Source: Nostoc sp. TCL240-02 (GTDB taxonomy: Bacteria > Cyanobacteriota > Cyanobacteriia > Cyanobacteriales > Nostocaceae). From it: a DNA stretch of 64,000 nt. Shown here in pieces: positions 33,211 to 42,859 of this stretch (within the stretch, counting starts at the first letter, position 1; every line of letters begins with the position of its first letter). The stretch spans positions 7,807,001-7,871,000 of the forward strand of contig NZ_CP040094.1 in assembly GCF_013343235.1 (NCBI RefSeq), given 5' to 3'. Made by a program: the position numbers and the translations under genes. The notes beneath the pieces are model-generated. The model did not search any database. It worked only from the letters and a program-made list of their open reading frames with translations, and had not been told where the DNA came from.

Positions 33211-34386
33211 ATGCTTGATTTAACAAAACTGGCGCGACAAATGCAGGGTTTAAGCCAGCATCTTACCTTAGAAGCTGCTGCCAGTCGCCAGCGTTTAGAA
33301 TTGGCACAACAACATCTAAAAAATGCTTATGAGTCTCAACAAGATTTAATCGATCGCCAGGAAAAATGGCGCGATCGCATTCTCTTTGCTAATGCTACCC
33401 CAATTGAGCCGCTAGAAACCTGCATCGATATCTCAGTTCCCCCAAAAATTCATACTGTAATTGCTACCGATGGTTCCCAAATTGCCCCCAACCATCACGA
33501 AATTGCTTACTGTTATCTCCTAAATATTGGCAGAGTCGTCTTACACTACGGACAAAACCGCCATCCGCTACTCGATAGTTTGCCAGAAGTATTTTACCGC
33601 CCAGAAGACTTATATATGTCTCGGCAGTGGGGAATTAGAACCGAGGAATGGATGAGTTTCCGCCGCACTGCATCAGAAACAACGGTATTGGCAGAACTTG
33701 CCTGTGCAGCAAAGGGGGAAGCACCAGCATTAGCGATGGTAGATGGTTCGTTAATTTACTGGTTTTTAGAACAGTTACCGATGGACGCACGCGATCGCAT
33801 TTTGCCCCCCATTCTAGAAGCTTGGCAGCAAATGCGTGATGCTCAAATTCCCCTGATGGGTTATCTTAGCGCCTCTCGCAGCATCGAAACAATGAACTTT
33901 TTACGATTGTTGGCTTGTCCTCATCCAGTGCCAGACTGTAAAAGTCATTGCCCAAATCAGCTAGAAAAAGTACCTTGTAAAATTTTTGAACAGTTGCGAG
34001 ATACTTCTGTTTGGGCAACCAGACTCAAACCAGGACAACGCAGCACCCTTTGGCGGAGTAATTCCCCCATCCTCGAACTCTACGGCGAGCAAACCATTTA
34101 TTTTTGCTATGTCCACGTTGGTACCGAAATCGCCCGAATCGAAGTTCCGGCATGGGTAGCGGAGAATGCAACCATGTTAGATCAAGCACTGGGTCTGATG
34201 CTGGCACAAGTGCAAAAAGGATATGGCTATCCAGTTGCGATCGCCGAAGCGCATAATCAAGCAGTGGTAAAAGGTGGCGATAGAGCGCGTTTCTTTGCCC
34301 TCCTAGAACAACAAATGATTAAAGCTGGTTTAAAAAATGTCGGAACTTCCTACAAAGAAGCTAGAAAGCGGGGGAGTATTGCTTAA
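33211..34386 (+). CDS. nurA: NurA-like 5'-3' nuclease
   Basis: Protein of 391 residues with a NurA (RNase H-like) core. ATDGSQIAPNHHEIAYCYL contains the first catalytic Asp (DGS) and MVDGSLIYWFLEQLPMD the second. YLSASRSIETMNFLRLLAC leads into a four-cysteine cluster (CPHPVPDCKSHCPNQ then PC), which could bind a metal or Fe-S cluster. NurA works with the HerA helicase in DNA end resection in archaea and some bacteria; no herA is adjacent here, but a HAS-barrel protein is encoded at 55286. Its own activity is inferred from the fold. Confidence 0.85.
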   Translation: MLDLTKLARQMQGLSQHLTLEAAASRQRLELAQQHLKNAYESQQDLIDRQEKWRDRILFANATPIEPLETCIDISVPPKIHTVIATDGSQIAPNHHEIAYCYLLNIGRVVLHYGQNRHPLLDSLPEVFYRPEDLYMSRQWGIRTEEWMSFRRTASETTVLAELACAAKGEAPALAMVDGSLIYWFLEQLPMDARDRILPPILEAWQQMRDAQIPLMGYLSASRSIETMNFLRLLACPHPVPDCKSHCPNQLEKVPCKIFEQLRDTSVWATRLKPGQRSTLWRSNSPILELYGEQTIYFCYVHVGTEIARIEVPAWVAENATMLDQALGLMLAQVQKGYGYPVAIAEAHNQAVVKGGDRARFFALLEQQMIKAGLKNVGTSYKEARKRGSIA

Positions 34387-34645
34387 TAATTCATCCCGTA
34401 GAGTTTCGTCTTTGTGAGAGTGACGATACCTGTGGCATTTTTGGTCTAAGGAATAGGAGAAATCACGCTTTAAGCAAATTATAGTTTTTTCTTGCTGATT
34501 CAAATCCTAGCGGGGCTGCTTACTGCTGAGTAGGAAACTGGCTGTTACCCTTTCCGATGAGAATTTTCCGCAGGTTTAGTCAATGTATGTCCCACGTCTT
34601 AGGTCTATCTTTGTAGTATGTAAAGAAGCACTTCAACCTAAGATT

Positions 34646-36739
34646 ATGCCTTCATCTAAAAAAGCTATCACCTACCCATCCAGCCAGAAAAGCAATCAAG
34701 TCGATAACTACCACGGTACTTTAGTCGCAGATTATTATCGTTGGTTAGAAGATCCTGACTCTGAAGAAACAAGGGCTTGGATTGAGGCACAAAATCAAAT
34801 TACCTTTGGCTACTTGAGTGAAATTCCTGCCAGGGAAAAAATTAAACAGCGCCTCACCAAACTTTGGGATTATGAAAAATATGGTATCCCTTTTAAAGAA
34901 GGCGAATCTCTGCGAGATGGTTCCAGCGATCGCTACTTTTATTTTAAAAATGATGGACTGCAAAACCAAAGTGTCCTCTACACTCTCAAAAACCTCGAAG
35001 ATCAACCCAAAGTTTTACTCGATCCCAATCAACTCTCAGAAGATGGCACTGTTGCCCTTTCAGGATTGTCTATTAGCGAGGATGGTAAACTTTTAGCTTA
35101 TGGTCTATCCATCTCTGGTTCTGATTGGCAAGAGTGGAAAGTACGCAATGTTGAAACTGGTGAAGACCTACAAGACCATCTGAAATGGATTAAATTTTCT
35201 GGTGCATCATGGACACATAATAATCAAGGTTTCTTCTACAGCCGCTACGACGAGCCGAATGAAAAAACTCAATTAGAAGATGTTAACTATTATCAAAAGC
35301 TCTACTATCATCAACTAGGCAAACCTCAATCAGAAGATGTATTAATTTATCATCGCCCTGACCAAAAAGAATGGGGTTTTGGTGGTGGTGTTACTGAAGA
35401 TGGACATTATCTAATAATTTCTATTTGGCTGGGTACTGACTCCAAAAATTTGGTTTTCTTCAAAGATTTAACTAACCCTAATGCTGAAGTCGTAGAATTA
35501 ATTAACCAATTTGAGGCAGATTACAGCTTTATTGACAATGATGATAGCATCTTTTATTTCCGCACAGATTTAAATGCGCCACGGGGAAGAGTTATTGCAA
35601 TTGACACTAAAAACCCTGCGCCAGAAAACTGGCGAGAAATCATTCCCCAATCAGCAGAAACCTTAGAAAGTGTAGGCATACTCAATAACCAATTTGTTGC
35701 TGATTACCTCAAAGATGCTCATAGCCAAATTAAAATATTTGACCTCAAAGGCGCATTTATTCGTGATGTAGAATTACCTGGGCTCGGTTCAGCCGGAGGT
35801 TTTGGAGGAAAGCGTCATGATACCGAAACTTTTTATAGTTACACCAGCTTTACCACACCAGGAACAATCTATCGCTACGATATGATAACTGGTAAAAGTA
35901 CTATTTTTCGCCAGCCACAGGTAGATTTTAATCCTAACGATTATGAGACAAAACAGGTTTTTTATCAGAGCAAAGATGGTACTAGAGTACCCATGTTTAT
36001 TACGCACAAAAAGGGTATTAAGTTAGATGGAAATAACCCCACTTATCTCTATGCTTATGGTGGTTTTAATGCCTCAATGACACCTAGCTTTTCGGTGAGT
36101 CTGTTGGTGTGGATGGAGATGGGTGGTGTCTATGCTATGCCCAATATACGCGGTGGTGGAGAATACGGCGAAGAATGGCATCAAGCAGGAATGAAGGATA
36201 AAAAGCAGAATGTCTTTGATGACTTTATTGGTGCAGCTGAGTGGTTGATTGCTAATAAATATACTAAGACACAGAAGCTAGCGATCGCAGGTGGTAGCAA
36301 TGGTGGCTTATTGGTAGGTGCTTGCATGACACAGCGCCCCGATTTGTTTGGTGCAGCAATACCCGCCGTCGGCGTGATGGATATGTTGCGGTTCCACAAA
36401 TTTACCATCGGTTGGGCTTGGATTTCCGAATATGGTTCAGCAGATAATTCCGAAGAGTTTCCAGTGCTGTATGCTTATTCGCCACTCCACAACATCAAAC
36501 CAGACACAGCTTACCCAGCAACCTTAATTACCACAGCCGATCATGACGATCGCGTTGTCCCTGCTCATAGTTTCAAATTTGCCGCCGCTTTGCAAGAAGC
36601 TCACGCAGGTGATGCGCCAGTCTTAATTAGAATTGAGACTAAGGCAGGACATGGCGCGGGTAAACCCACAGCTAAAATTATCGAGGAAGCCGCAGACAAA
36701 TGGGCTTTTTTGGTGCGGACTTTAGATGTAGAAGTTTAG
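34646..36739 (+). CDS. Prolyl oligopeptidase (S9A)
   Basis: Cytosolic serine peptidase of 697 residues. The N-terminal part (YHGTLVADYYRWLEDPDSEE) is the start of the beta-propeller lid. The catalytic triad is seen in IAGGSNGGLLVGAC (Ser), ITTADHDDRVVPAHSFK (Asp) and AGHGAGKP (His). It cleaves short peptides after proline. ATG 34646 gives the standard start; residues before it from 34583 do not fit. It stands alone. Confidence 0.95.
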   Translation: MPSSKKAITYPSSQKSNQVDNYHGTLVADYYRWLEDPDSEETRAWIEAQNQITFGYLSEIPAREKIKQRLTKLWDYEKYGIPFKEGESLRDGSSDRYFYFKNDGLQNQSVLYTLKNLEDQPKVLLDPNQLSEDGTVALSGLSISEDGKLLAYGLSISGSDWQEWKVRNVETGEDLQDHLKWIKFSGASWTHNNQGFFYSRYDEPNEKTQLEDVNYYQKLYYHQLGKPQSEDVLIYHRPDQKEWGFGGGVTEDGHYLIISIWLGTDSKNLVFFKDLTNPNAEVVELINQFEADYSFIDNDDSIFYFRTDLNAPRGRVIAIDTKNPAPENWREIIPQSAETLESVGILNNQFVADYLKDAHSQIKIFDLKGAFIRDVELPGLGSAGGFGGKRHDTETFYSYTSFTTPGTIYRYDMITGKSTIFRQPQVDFNPNDYETKQVFYQSKDGTRVPMFITHKKGIKLDGNNPTYLYAYGGFNASMTPSFSVSLLVWMEMGGVYAMPNIRGGGEYGEEWHQAGMKDKKQNVFDDFIGAAEWLIANKYTKTQKLAIAGGSNGGLLVGACMTQRPDLFGAAIPAVGVMDMLRFHKFTIGWAWISEYGSADNSEEFPVLYAYSPLHNIKPDTAYPATLITTADHDDRVVPAHSFKFAAALQEAHAGDAPVLIRIETKAGHGAGKPTAKIIEEAADKWAFLVRTLDVEV

Positions 36740-36824
36740 CAACTTCGTAAGGTGGGTATTGCCTACCTTACGAAGCTAAACTAACTAAATCAATAATTAA
36801 TTTCCCCAAAAATTTTTCCCGATA

Positions 36825-36971
36825 TCAGTAGTTCCAACTTACAATTGCTGCCATTATCCTTGCAATAGCGGCGCGATCGCTATCCTCTCTAGATTCAAAT
36901 AATCTTTCTGCTTGTTGCAGATGCGTAACTGCTTCCTTTTGATATATCCATCTATTCAGATAAAGTCCTAG
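36825..36971 (-). pseudogene. Remnant of a TPR/helical-repeat protein C terminus
   Basis: Reverse-strand reading gives LGLYLNRWIYQKEAVTHLQQ, then AERLFESREDSDRAAIARIM and AAIVSWNY followed by a stop. It has no start and no upstream coding, so it is a relic. The helical, Ala/Gln-rich repeat style suggests a TPR protein. The rest of this 350-bp gap holds nothing I can name. Confidence 0.4.
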
Positions 36972-37092
36972 TCTATATACAATACTTTAGTCACGTCTTC
37001 CTGTATTCTCTTTAAGACTGCGAATCAGAGGGTGAGTCTCAATATTAATAGATGAGTTAAAATTAAATCATCAATCTAGGCAAATATTAATT

Positions 37093-37569
37093 ATGAAATG
37101 GGAAGAAGTTTGTGAACACAAGCAATTGCAAGATTTACCCTTCAAAATCGAATTAAATAAATGGGGTCAAATCGTCATGAGTCCAGTCAAAATTAAACAT
37201 TCTTTTTATCAAGGAAGAATCCAACGTTTATTGGAATCTTTATTGAAAATAGGAGAAGTAATGCCAGAATGTGCTATTAACACATCAGATGGTGTAAAAG
37301 TTGCTGATGTTGTCTGGTGTTCAGAGGAACGATTTGCTCAAATTGAAGATGAAGTATCAGCGTCTATTGCACCAGAAATTTGTGTAGAAGTTAAATCCAG
37401 TGGTAACACTTTGGAAGAAATGGAATTTAAAAGAAATTTATATTTAGAAGCTAAAGCTGTGGAAGTATGGTTATGTAATGAACAAGGTCAAATTAAATTC
37501 TATAATAAGCAAGGTGAATTAGGTCAATCTTTCTTAGTTCCTAACTTTCCTAAACAAATTAAACGTTAA
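37093..37569 (+). CDS. Uma2 family (DUF820) putative PD-(D/E)XK endonuclease, second copy
   Basis: Protein of 158 residues, shorter than the 190-200 typical for the family. Core sites are VKVADVVWCSEERFA (D) and PEICVEVKSSGNTLEEM (the E-x-K), and EAKAVEVWLCNEQGQIKF is the typical back end. It differs strongly from the gene at 15056. No partner gene is near. Its function in Nostoc is unknown. Confidence 0.85.
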   Translation: MKWEEVCEHKQLQDLPFKIELNKWGQIVMSPVKIKHSFYQGRIQRLLESLLKIGEVMPECAINTSDGVKVADVVWCSEERFAQIEDEVSASIAPEICVEVKSSGNTLEEMEFKRNLYLEAKAVEVWLCNEQGQIKFYNKQGELGQSFLVPNFPKQIKR

Positions 37570-37683
37570 TTAATTTTATGAGGTTTTGTAACCGATTATA
37601 ACGTAAATTGCTTCTATATGAATTGGTGATAATTTTGTTGAATAAAATACAATACCTGTTAAAAGTAAAACTTCCCCATACTG

Positions 37684-37756
37684 CTAAATTGCATAAAATG
37701 GGCGGGCAATATGACCGCCCCACAAGGGCTATATTTAATTAGGTTATGCAATTTAG
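37684..37756. mobile_element. 73-bp palindromic repeat (MITE/REP-like)
   Basis: Perfect 13-bp arms CTAAATTGCATAA (37684-37696) and TTATGCAATTTAG (37744-37756), enclosing GGGCGGGCAATATGACCGCC (about 37699-37720), itself a smaller palindrome, and a GGGCT segment. No target duplication is obvious. Confidence 0.65.
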
Positions 37757-37778
37757 ATGTTTTTTATCCCTCTTGTAC

Positions 37779-38261
37779 TTAAAAATTGACAGCTTGGGCT
37801 GTCCCCTTGAGATGGATGATTGTATAAATTTGTTTCTGCCCTTGGTTGAATTGAGGAATCGTAGAAAACCGATTTAATGTTGTGATTCCGTTAGTTACAA
37901 TTTTGGTTTCGTTGCTATATCCCAGATTTACATGGGGGATGAGCAAGCTAAATGTGGTGAAACCAGTATCTACTGTCTTTTTAATAGTCACAGTCACCAG
38001 TGTACCAATTTCCGTTTCGACAGTACGGATATCATCTCCTTGAAAGTTTAATGTCTGTTTCGGATCTTGATAGTTGAAAAGGGGCTTGCCAGTAATGCTT
38101 GATGCTGAGTAATTAATACTGACTTTCTCACCTTTGGAATTATATCCTGTGAAATTATATAAGTTCGGTGTTTTTTCTTCTAAGGCATGAGACTGTAATA
38201 CAGGTATTGCTGTTAAAGCTATACCTAATGCGAATGATGCAATTAAGTTTCTTGTTTGCAT
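37779..38261 (-). CDS. Exported protein of unknown function
   Basis: Protein of 160 residues with a clear signal peptide (MQTRNLIASFALGIALTAIP, cleavage after SHA). The mature part is rich in beta strand and polar residues: SINYSASSITGKPLFNYQD and IGTLVTVTIKKTVDTGFTTF. No Cys, no repeats. I recognise no family. It lies downstream of the IS4 element on the same strand, and the 142 bp before it may carry its promoter. Confidence 0.65.
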   Translation of the reverse strand: MQTRNLIASFALGIALTAIPVLQSHALEEKTPNLYNFTGYNSKGEKVSINYSASSITGKPLFNYQDPKQTLNFQGDDIRTVETEIGTLVTVTIKKTVDTGFTTFSLLIPHVNLGYSNETKIVTNGITTLNRFSTIPQFNQGQKQIYTIIHLKGTAQAVNF

Positions 38262-38403
38262 ATCTCAAAAAGTTATTGCTAGTTTGACGGAGATACCTAC
38301 CCTGATGGGATAACAATTAGGAATCAAACCAATCGTAGAAGTAGCAATACCAAAACACTTGTCAAATGGAATACATTGCAATAGTTGTTAATATAATTAC
38401 AAT

Positions 38404-39584
38404 CAGAAATGTTGAATGCTGATACAAAACTTTACATTATTAGTTACACTAAGTCTCAAAAGCTTAAATTAGTCAGCAAAACATCATCTCCTCAAACCAA
38501 TGAACATAGCTGATTTTCTGACACATACAAGATTGAAGATAGCGGAATTTATCTAATAGTGTATGTCCCCATTGTTCGGGAATAGATAAAAGCTGTAAAA
38601 TCAGATAGGCTATCAAGCTCACGTAAATTTGTATGGTAATACCATTGACGTTTTTGGTAATGAGTTTGTCAAGTTTTAAGTGCATCTTTAAAAACTTCCA
38701 CAACAATTCAACTCCCCAACGTAATCGATAAATATCCCTAATTTCATCATCATGAACAGCTGCATCTCCCGACTCTGGTAAATTAGTCACTAAGCGAAAC
38801 TCGGTTTTTGTCTCTAAATCACAGAAATTAATTACTCTATAAGCTTGAGCATCATCAGATGCACCAACTTTGACCAATCCATTTGAGCCATCAAATTCTA
38901 GTTTCCAATTGTTTTTTATCCGCAAAACAAAATATTTGTTTTCTTGTACTAATTCTTGGATAAATTTTAATCCAGCAAAACCCCTATCCATTACTCCAAC
39001 AGCATTTATTGGGAGACTAGACATCATTTTGGAACCAAATTTATAATCATGGTCATGTCCAAAATTGATGAAGTTATCTTCTGGGCTTCCTGTGGAGAGA
39101 TTTAAGGAACTAAACAGCTTGACTTGATGATGACCTAGTACCCATAACAATTTACTTGTGAGAGTAATAATTGTTGAATCTATTGGACAAATTGCATATT
39201 TATTGTGTAACTTTTTTTGAACTTTCTTCTGTACTAATTCATTTAATTTTTGGTAAATCTCTTGAAAAGGTTTTTGGCTTCGATGTAAATTTGCTTTAGA
39301 GAAAGTAGAAATATCTACCTCAAAACAATTGTTATTTAATCTGTTAAACAAATCTCGCATACTTGTTAAGCTGTTATCCAGGGCATAGGATAGCCAGCAC
39401 TCAAAAAACAGACGACTGTTCAATACTGGATAATCGTTTTTTGGCAGGCTTTTCAGTATATCTTTGACAATTTTGGGAAATGAATTTATAATCACAATCA
39501 AACTAATATATTTTAAGCCTTAGCCCAAAACTACCATATTTTGGGCTATTTTTATCGGATTTTTCTTAACATTCAACACTTCTG
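38404..39584 (-). mobile_element. Complete IS4-family insertion sequence
   Basis: A 1181-bp element with terminal inverted repeats CAGAAATGTTGAATG (38404-38418) and, reverse-complemented, CAGAAGTGTTGAATG (39570-39584), 14 of 15 identical. It is flanked by the perfect 9-bp duplication AATTACAAT (38395-38403 and 39585-39593). It carries one intact transposase gene. The perfect duplication and intact gene suggest a recent insertion. Confidence 0.92.
38473..39501 (-). CDS. IS4-family transposase (DDE)
   Basis: Transposase of 342 residues. The DDE residues are seen in AICPIDSTIITLTSK (first Asp), NAVGVMDRGFAGLKF (second Asp) and the hallmark Y(2)R(3)E(6)K motif YRLRWGVELLWKFLK (the Glu). It is complete. 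The annotated start is TTG; a GTG a few codons later (39495) is an alternative, and no early ATG exists. It moves the element at 38404-39584. Confidence 0.92.
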   Translation of the reverse strand: MIVIINSFPKIVKDILKSLPKNDYPVLNSRLFFECWLSYALDNSLTSMRDLFNRLNNNCFEVDISTFSKANLHRSQKPFQEIYQKLNELVQKKVQKKLHNKYAICPIDSTIITLTSKLLWVLGHHQVKLFSSLNLSTGSPEDNFINFGHDHDYKFGSKMMSSLPINAVGVMDRGFAGLKFIQELVQENKYFVLRIKNNWKLEFDGSNGLVKVGASDDAQAYRVINFCDLETKTEFRLVTNLPESGDAAVHDDEIRDIYRLRWGVELLWKFLKMHLKLDKLITKNVNGITIQIYVSLIAYLILQLLSIPEQWGHTLLDKFRYLQSCMCQKISYVHWFEEMMFC

Positions 39585-40001
39585 AATTACAATAATTAGT
39601 AACAGTACGTAACTTTACATCTGTCTTGAAAAGATAAAATAAGTATCACGGAATAGAAATAAAATTTTTATACCATATTCCAGGCTATTGCTTGTAAGTA
39701 TATTGCAAATAAGTCAACGTGAAAACCGACTATTACGGCATAGGAAAAATAAAGCTACCATTAAAAATGTTAAAAAAGCTGAGAATGTTAAGTCCTCTGA
39801 CTTCCACAAAGTAGTACTAAGGTTTTGTTTTATCAAAACAGAATTCAGGAAAGCAAGCTACAGAATGAATGCTGTACAACTAGTGGATAGCACAAGAGGT
39901 AGCGAGTCTCCTACTAATTGATTCTGAACGCAGTTTCGGAGTCCCCGGCTTTGCTTCTGAATTCTTCTTCAAAATTAGAAATTTTGCATTTGGCATTGCT
40001 T
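39585..40001. other. Spacer between the IS4 element and the M16 peptidase gene
   Basis: About 417 bp with a 77-codon frame that has no recognisable product, so I call no gene. The region just before 40002 contains the short leader of the peptidase. No clear promoter is seen. Confidence 0.4.
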
Positions 40002-42779
40002 ATGAAGTTACGTTCATATATGTTTATAGGTTTTTTTCTCAGTCTGCTCCTAACTATCGTCCCGTTTTCAGGCAATTTCATCAATGCTGCAACACCGACA
40101 GCAGCTGCACCTGTATCTGCTACCTCATTCACCCAAGGGGTTAAAAAAACGGTGTTGGACAACGGCTTAACAGTGCTAACCAAGGAAGTCCATACTGCTC
40201 CAGTGGTCAGCGTGCAAGTTTGGTATAAAGTTGGTTCCCGTAACGAAGTTAAGGGAGAAAATGGCATTTCTCACCAGCTAGAACATTTGATGTTCAAGGG
40301 TACAACTGCCCGCCCAGTGCAGTTTGGAAGATTGTTTAGTGCCTTGGGTAGTCAGTTCAATGCCTTTACTAGTTATGACGAAACAGCTTACTTTGGCACA
40401 GTGCAACGAGACAGACTCGAAGCATTGTTGACACTGGAAGCCGATCGCATGGAAAATTCCTTAGTTGGGTCTGAACAACTCACAAGTGAAAAGCGAGTGG
40501 TGATCTCGGAGTTACAGGGGTACGAAAATTCACCAGGCTATCGTCTGAGTCGGGCAGTGATGCGAGATGCTTTCCCTAACAGAGCTTATGGCTTACCCGT
40601 GGGAGGCACAAAAGCTGATGTAGAGAAATTCACGGTGGAGCAAGTACGGAATTATTACCAAACCTACTACAGCCCAGAAAATGCCACGTTAGTAATTACG
40701 GGGGATTTCGCCACAGAACCTGTACTCAAAGTTGTTAAAGAAACTTATGGGAAGTTGGCGAAACGATCGCAACAGGGCACTGTAAAAGGAAATGTCGCTC
40801 CATCTTCTCCAGTTGCCCCTACTACTAAAAAAGCACCGATTGTTTTGAAGCAACCGGGAAGTGCGGCATTACTACAAGCAGTGTATCCTTTACCAGATAT
40901 CAAGCATCCTGATGTCCCGGCAATTGATGTGATGGATGCCATTCTCACAGGTGGACGTAGCTCTAGACTTTACCAGGCTTTGGTAGAATCTGGACTTGCC
41001 AGTTCAGTGAGTGGCGGTGCTGCCGAACTCATTGAACCAGGTTGGTATGAAATTAATGCTACGGCGGCTCCAGGTCAAGAGTTAAGTAAAATTGCCCAGG
41101 TGCTTCAGGAATCTTTAGGAAAGTTGCAACAGCAGCCTGTCACCACAGAAGAATTGAACCGGGCGAAAACCCAACTGCAAGCCTCCTATATCTTGGGTAA
41201 TCAAGATATTACCAGCCAAGCGACCCAACTGGGATATAACCAAACGATCGCGGGCGATTATCGTTTTATTGAACAGTATCTCGCTGCGATCGCTAAAGTC
41301 ACCCCAGCCCAAGTCCAGAAAGTAGCGAAAACCTACCTAAATCCGGCTAAACAAACCATCGGCTTCTTTGAACCGACTCAACCAGATGGTAAACCAGGGA
41401 CTTCTAGCGCTGGTTCTGGTCGCACAGTAGAAAATTTCAGCCCCGGTAAACCTGTAGATCCGGCAGAACTAGCTAAATATCTCCCACCAGCCACATCAGC
41501 TACAGATTTGGCCAAACAATCGCTACCAGAAGAGTTTACCTTAAATAATGGTTTGCGGGTTTTGTTGTTACGCGATCGCAGCCTCCCCACCATTAACCTG
41601 AGTGGACAAATTGACGCTGGTACTGAATTTGACGGTAATCAAAAAGCTGGATTAGCGAATCTGACTGCGGCCAACTTAATGAACGGGACGCAGACTAAAA
41701 ATGCTCTTACCCTAGCAAAAACCTTAGAAGACCTGGGAGCCGATTTGAGCTTCAGTGCTAGCCGTGAGGGAGTGAACGTTAGCGGTGAAGGACTTTCCAA
41801 GAACCTGCCGATACTGATTCAAACTCTGGCAGATGTGTTAGAAAACGCCACTTTCCCAGCCGACCAGCTAGAATTGAGCCGTCAACGATCACTGACAGGT
41901 CTTAAAGTCCAGCTAGATGATCCTAGAGGACTAGGACGACAAGTATTCCAGCAGGCAATTTATCCTGAAAATCATCCATTCCATAGCTTTCCCACATTTG
42001 AGAGCTTAAAAGGTATTAGTCGTGATGATTTGCTTGGCTTCTATCAAACACACTACCGACCAGATAGCACAACGATCGCAATAGTTGGAGACTTTGATCC
42101 AGTTAAGGTAAAAACTTTGCTGAATCAGGCCTTTGGCAAATGGCAAGCCACAGGTAAGCCACCTGTGCTAAAAATATCATCCGTGCCATTACCGCAAACT
42201 TCGACACGTTTAAACAAAATAATTCCTGGTAAAGCTGAGGCTGTTACCTACATCGGCTACAACGGCATCTCTCGGAAAGACCCACGTTATTATGCGGCAC
42301 TGGTACTGAATCAAATTTTGGGTGGTGATACCTTATCGAGCCGCTTGGGTACGGAAGTGCGCGATCGCCTCGGTCTAACCTACGGTATCTATAGTGGTTT
42401 TGCTGCCGGAATCAATCCTGGCCCGTTCTTAATTCAGATGCAGACTGCTCCTCTTGATACCCAAAAAGCGATCGCCAGTACTGTCGCTTTACTTAAACAG
42501 TTGCGCGAACAAGGAGTAACTGAGGCTGAATTCAACACGGCAAAACGCTCACTTACTAATAGCTACCCCGTGGATTTAGCTAATCCCAGTAATGTATCAA
42601 GCATCATTTTGGATAATGCTGTCTTGGGACTTTCACGATCGGAAATCCGAGACTTTCCCCAAAGGATTCAAGCAGTCACTATGGCTCAGATGCAACAGGC
42701 AATTGAGGATTTAATTAAGCCGGAAAATCTGGTAATTGTCACCGCCGGGCCTGGAGAGGCTGTACCTAAAGGCGGTTAA
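40002..42779 (+). CDS. Fused M16 peptidase (pitrilysin family) with signal peptide
   Basis: Protein of 925 residues. ATG 40002 gives a good signal peptide (MKLRSYMFIGFFLSLLLTIV). The first half is an active M16 unit: GISHQLEHLMFKGT (HxxEH; the zinc His pair and catalytic Glu) with the distal Glu region LLTLEADRMENSL. The second half (about 520-900) is a paralogous unit that lacks HxxEH (it reads GLANLTAANLMNGTQT), as in two-domain processing peptidases. It probably acts in the periplasm or thylakoid lumen on small or misfolded peptides. It is monocistronic, followed by a hairpin-rich spacer. Confidence 0.9.
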   Translation: MKLRSYMFIGFFLSLLLTIVPFSGNFINAATPTAAAPVSATSFTQGVKKTVLDNGLTVLTKEVHTAPVVSVQVWYKVGSRNEVKGENGISHQLEHLMFKGTTARPVQFGRLFSALGSQFNAFTSYDETAYFGTVQRDRLEALLTLEADRMENSLVGSEQLTSEKRVVISELQGYENSPGYRLSRAVMRDAFPNRAYGLPVGGTKADVEKFTVEQVRNYYQTYYSPENATLVITGDFATEPVLKVVKETYGKLAKRSQQGTVKGNVAPSSPVAPTTKKAPIVLKQPGSAALLQAVYPLPDIKHPDVPAIDVMDAILTGGRSSRLYQALVESGLASSVSGGAAELIEPGWYEINATAAPGQELSKIAQVLQESLGKLQQQPVTTEELNRAKTQLQASYILGNQDITSQATQLGYNQTIAGDYRFIEQYLAAIAKVTPAQVQKVAKTYLNPAKQTIGFFEPTQPDGKPGTSSAGSGRTVENFSPGKPVDPAELAKYLPPATSATDLAKQSLPEEFTLNNGLRVLLLRDRSLPTINLSGQIDAGTEFDGNQKAGLANLTAANLMNGTQTKNALTLAKTLEDLGADLSFSASREGVNVSGEGLSKNLPILIQTLADVLENATFPADQLELSRQRSLTGLKVQLDDPRGLGRQVFQQAIYPENHPFHSFPTFESLKGISRDDLLGFYQTHYRPDSTTIAIVGDFDPVKVKTLLNQAFGKWQATGKPPVLKISSVPLPQTSTRLNKIIPGKAEAVTYIGYNGISRKDPRYYAALVLNQILGGDTLSSRLGTEVRDRLGLTYGIYSGFAAGINPGPFLIQMQTAPLDTQKAIASTVALLKQLREQGVTEAEFNTAKRSLTNSYPVDLANPSNVSSIILDNAVLGLSRSEIRDFPQRIQAVTMAQMQQAIEDLIKPENLVIVTAGPGEAVPKGG

Positions 42780-42859
42780 TTAACTCACTAAATTTTAAAT
42801 TTTGGATAATGAAATTGAAAGATTCAAAATTCCAAATTTAACCTGACAGTGTTAAGAGA

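Noticed and set aside
34495..34525. A TTCAAATCC segment resembling a tRNA T-loop
   Set aside because: No acceptor or anticodon stem could be paired around it.
39688..39921. A 77-codon plus-strand frame between the IS4 element and the M16 gene
   Set aside because: Lysine-rich and irregular with no recognisable product. It overlaps the leader of the peptidase gene.
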